Source: an uncultured Lachnospiraceae bacterium
GTDB lineage: Bacteria; Bacillota; Clostridia; TANB77; CAG-508
DNA: 34,398 nt
NCBI GenBank assembly: GCA_946637865.1
Contig: CAMPBM010000007.1
Span: forward strand, 1 to 34,398
Direction: 5' to 3'
A model generated the notes under the pieces. That model saw only the letters and a list, made by a program, of their open reading frames with translations, ran no database searches and was not told the origin of the DNA. The position numbers and the translations under genes are program-made. Below, in pieces: positions 32,144 through 34,398 of the stretch. Numbering within the stretch: the first letter of the stretch is position 1; each line of letters begins with the position of its first letter.

Positions 32144-32899
32144 ATGAAATTGTATGTAATACTTGCTACTGTGGTAATAATATTTGTATATATAGTTATT
32201 TCGTGCAGACATTACATAAAGGCATATTTAAAGTACCTTAAGGGAAATTTAAAGTATAAAAAAGATGTAAATAATAGCTTAAAAGTAGACTTAAAAACAC
32301 GAAAGCTATCAAATGAAGAAGTTAAGTATTTTATTAAATATTTAGCAAATGAGTTTGAAAAGATAGAATATACATATAAGGGAGAATATATAGTATCAGA
32401 TAATTTGAAAAGAGAGTTAATATATTCCAAGTTTTCAGAAAGAACTTTAAAAAAACTGTTTTACAGTATAACAGAACATCTGGGAATAACCAATGAAGGA
32501 GTTGAGCTTGAGGTAAAAAATATTTCTAGTAGGACTCAAAAATCTTATGCTGGATTATATCATGAAGGAATCAATACTGCGGAGAAAAAAATAATACTTC
32601 TAATTAAACCAGATTATTCCTTTGAGACCGTATTATCAATTCTTATACATGAATCAATGCATTATTTTCTGTTTACAAATGGTATAAAGCTTGAAGATAA
32701 TACTAAAAATGAATATTTAACAGATATAGCAACGATATATCTGGGATTTGGCAAGTATATGCTGGAAGGATATAAGACTAGCAAGAAAATTGTTTTTTTG
32801 GATGAGTATAAGAGAACTACTTCAAGCTACAAAGTTGGATATTTGAATTATAGTGATGTAAAATATACTAAGAAACAGATAAGAAGGTATAGAGCATAG
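32144..32899 (+). CDS. Membrane-anchored putative zinc metallopeptidase
   Basis: A 251-residue protein. One N-terminal membrane segment (YVILATVVIIFVYIVI) and then a soluble domain with a zincin motif: ILIHESMHYFLF, HExxH at 169-173, and ENEYLTD-like downstream acid (NEYLTD at 189-194) as possible third ligand. I cannot place it in a named family. ATG 32144 is preferred to GTG 32117, because AAAGGA lies about 13 bases upstream and the membrane anchor starts there. Its substrate could be an envelope protein; position after rho carries no information. Confidence 0.75.
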   Translation: MKLYVILATVVIIFVYIVISCRHYIKAYLKYLKGNLKYKKDVNNSLKVDLKTRKLSNEEVKYFIKYLANEFEKIEYTYKGEYIVSDNLKRELIYSKFSERTLKKLFYSITEHLGITNEGVELEVKNISSRTQKSYAGLYHEGINTAEKKIILLIKPDYSFETVLSILIHESMHYFLFTNGIKLEDNTKNEYLTDIATIYLGFGKYMLEGYKTSKKIVFLDEYKRTTSSYKVGYLNYSDVKYTKKQIRRYRA

Positions 32900-33004
32900 T
32901 TATAAGTCAGCATTAGGCTTTTGTGACAGGATTGATTTCATACAAAAGAATTCTTCTTATAATTGTAATATGAAACTATTAAAAAGGAGTAGAAAGAACG
33001 GAAA

Positions 33005-34240
33005 ATGAAAAAAATAAGAAATATATTTCGTATTATAGTATTTATAGTTATTATAGTATTTAACAACCTAAAGGTATATGCTACGGATGAACTGTCAATT
33101 AATGCAAAAGCATCCATAATTGTGGAAGCTAATTCAGGAAAAATTATTTATGAGGATAATGCTCAAATACAGAATTATCCTGCATCAGTTACTAAGATAT
33201 TGACAGCAATAATTACTTTAGAAAGCTGTAAATTAGATGAAATGGCAGTCGTTACAGAAAGTGCTATTTCAAATATTCCGTCTGGATACGTTGTCGCACC
33301 ATTGGTTATAGGAGAAGAAATGAAGATAGAGGATCTTTTATATGCGCTACTATTGAAGTCATCTAATGATGCTGCATATGTTTTGGCAGAATATGTAGGA
33401 GGCTCTGTAGAAGGTTTTTCAGATATGATGAACAAGAAAGCACAGGAGTTAGGGTGTAAAAATTCACATTTTGTTAACCCTAATGGTATACATAACGACA
33501 ATCACTATACGACAGCATATGATATGTATTTAATTGCTAAATATGCTATGCAAAATGAAGAATTTGTAAAAATTGTTTCTACATATCAATACATATTACC
33601 TGCAACTAACAAATATAAAAATAGTGATAGGGTTATGAAAAATACTAATAACTTTGTAAATCCAAACAGTAATTATTATGATGAAACTGTTAAAGGAGTG
33701 AAGACGGGAACTACTATACCGGCAGGAAATTGCTTGATAACAGACACAATAAGGGATGATTTTAATGTTATAACAGTTATTTTAGGTGCGGAAACATCTG
33801 ATAGTAAGTTTTCAGAAACAAAGAAAATGATAGACTATATGTTTAACAATTATACGCATACTGAAATACATAAGCAAGGTGATAGAATAAAAAATATTGA
33901 TGTTGAGAGAGCAACTGATGAAACTAAGAATTTAGGGGTAATTATTAGCGATGATGTAAAGGTTATGAATAATATAGAAACAAATGTATCTGAAATAGAA
34001 CCTGAAATATTTTTAAATGATAATATTGTTGCTCCAATTAGTAAGGGACAAGAGCTAGGAACAATAAAATATACAGTTGATGGCTTAGAGTACAATGCAA
34101 AACTATTAGCTGAAAATGATGTGGTTCTTAAAACATATTATGTTGAAATGGCAATAGCTGGGGTTGCTTTATTTATGTCGATTTGTGTAGTGGTAATTAT
34201 GAACAAGGGTAAAAAGAAGAGAAAAAAAGGCAGAAGATGA
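33005..34240 (+). CDS. D-alanyl-D-alanine carboxypeptidase (DacF/PBP5 type)
   Basis: A 411-residue low-molecular-weight penicillin-binding protein that trims the terminal D-alanine of peptidoglycan stems. Signal peptide IFRIIVFIVIIVFNNLKVYA; SxxK motif SVTK with the active serine at 61; SxN motif SSN at 119-121; KTG motif in VKGVKTGTT. A C-terminal beta domain is followed by a membrane anchor and a basic tail (YYVEMAIAGVALFMSICVVV, then KKKRKKGRR). The stop codon lies within the first bases of a 39-base-arm palindrome. GGAGTAG sits in the leader but distant; the start ATG at 33005 has only AACGGAA nearby. Confidence 0.94.
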   Translation: MKKIRNIFRIIVFIVIIVFNNLKVYATDELSINAKASIIVEANSGKIIYEDNAQIQNYPASVTKILTAIITLESCKLDEMAVVTESAISNIPSGYVVAPLVIGEEMKIEDLLYALLLKSSNDAAYVLAEYVGGSVEGFSDMMNKKAQELGCKNSHFVNPNGIHNDNHYTTAYDMYLIAKYAMQNEEFVKIVSTYQYILPATNKYKNSDRVMKNTNNFVNPNSNYYDETVKGVKTGTTIPAGNCLITDTIRDDFNVITVILGAETSDSKFSETKKMIDYMFNNYTHTEIHKQGDRIKNIDVERATDETKNLGVIISDDVKVMNNIETNVSEIEPEIFLNDNIVAPISKGQELGTIKYTVDGLEYNAKLLAENDVVLKTYYVEMAIAGVALFMSICVVVIMNKGKKKRKKGRR

Positions 34241-34320
34241 TACAAGGAAACATAGAAACTATCTGTGCCAATGGGAATCCACATTGGCACAGATAGTTTC
34301 TATGTTTCCTTGTATCATCT
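34235..34320. repeat. 86-bp palindrome with perfect 39-base arms
   Basis: Arms 34235-34273 and 34282-34320 are exact complements with an 8-base loop (GGAATCCA). It overlaps the dacF stop codon. It is probably the dacF terminator and may be a mobile palindrome of the kind seen at 6024. Confidence 0.9.
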
Positions 34321-34344
34321 TTGATTGTAACCAGCAGTTACAAC

Positions 34345-34398
34345 GTTACAATTCAGGTGCCCATAATGTTGATGAAATATATTAATACTCCGTTCGTT
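34345..34398. repeat. A4 element, cut by the window end
   Basis: GTTACAATTCAGGTGCCCAT, then AATGTTGATGAAATATATTA and ATACTCCGTTCGTT. The first part matches the complement of the right end of A1, the last part the beginning of the A core. Confidence 0.75.

Overview
This is a very AT-rich window, apparently from a spore-forming member of the Clostridia, probably an uncultured gut organism. The pointers are the gene set (yabP and yabQ spore-cortex genes, a DivIC/FtsB-like protein, rho, a DacF-type carboxypeptidase, prfB with its recoding site), Gram-positive style promoters and GGAGG ribosome sites, and a dockerin protein typical of gut fibre-degrading Firmicutes. No rRNA, tRNA or CRISPR array was seen.

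Layout. 1-4900: remnants of a flavodoxin and of a TetR gene, then a TetR-ABC-FtsX efflux operon whose promoter sits between two copies of the same operator palindrome. 4900-9400: a Cys-rich small protein, phosphoglycerate mutase, a decayed Fur-like gene, a zinc alcohol dehydrogenase, a 2,4-diaminopentanoate dehydrogenase-like oxidoreductase, and an acyl-CoA ligase tail. 9400-16430: cell-surface and accessory genes (GH25-LysM lysozyme, N-terminal dockerin protein, an unrecognised 231-residue protein, a methyltransferase remnant, a two-part YdcF-like membrane protein). 16800-23430: one operon with a SpoIIE-type phosphatase, an RsbW-like kinase, a single-module NRPS (A-PCP-C), a MATE exporter and a STAS anti-sigma antagonist. 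23500-25900: an FtsX fragment, a tyrosine recombinase with a degraded active site and a repeat-rich helical protein. 26000-34240: conserved housekeeping and sporulation genes (prfB, lysC, yabP, yabQ, a DivIC-like gene, rho, a membrane zinc metallopeptidase, dacF). Nearly every junction holds a long palindrome. Several of these form a family of about 200-bp elements that share ends of the type GTTAC(A/T)G.

The most striking signal concerns the codon CGG. I looked at every CGG in the window. In the native-looking genes it is in frame exactly three times: in the SpoIIE-type gene, in lysC and in yabP. At all three the reading frame breaks, and skipping only the C of CGG restores the conserved protein through a GGN glycine codon. 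In-frame CGG read as arginine is found only in four accessory-looking genes. This suggests that CGG is unassigned or hungry in this organism and promotes a +1 frameshift, so that insertion of a C before GGN is tolerated. Assembly error is the main alternative, but three independent errors of the same kind would be needed.

Other unusual points: two genes for exported or membrane proteins appear to start at ATA; the partner-switch/NRPS/MATE operon may be an undescribed regulated small-molecule system; an (AT)n tract separates the two halves of the YdcF-like gene; and many genes here are broken remnants lying beside palindromic elements.
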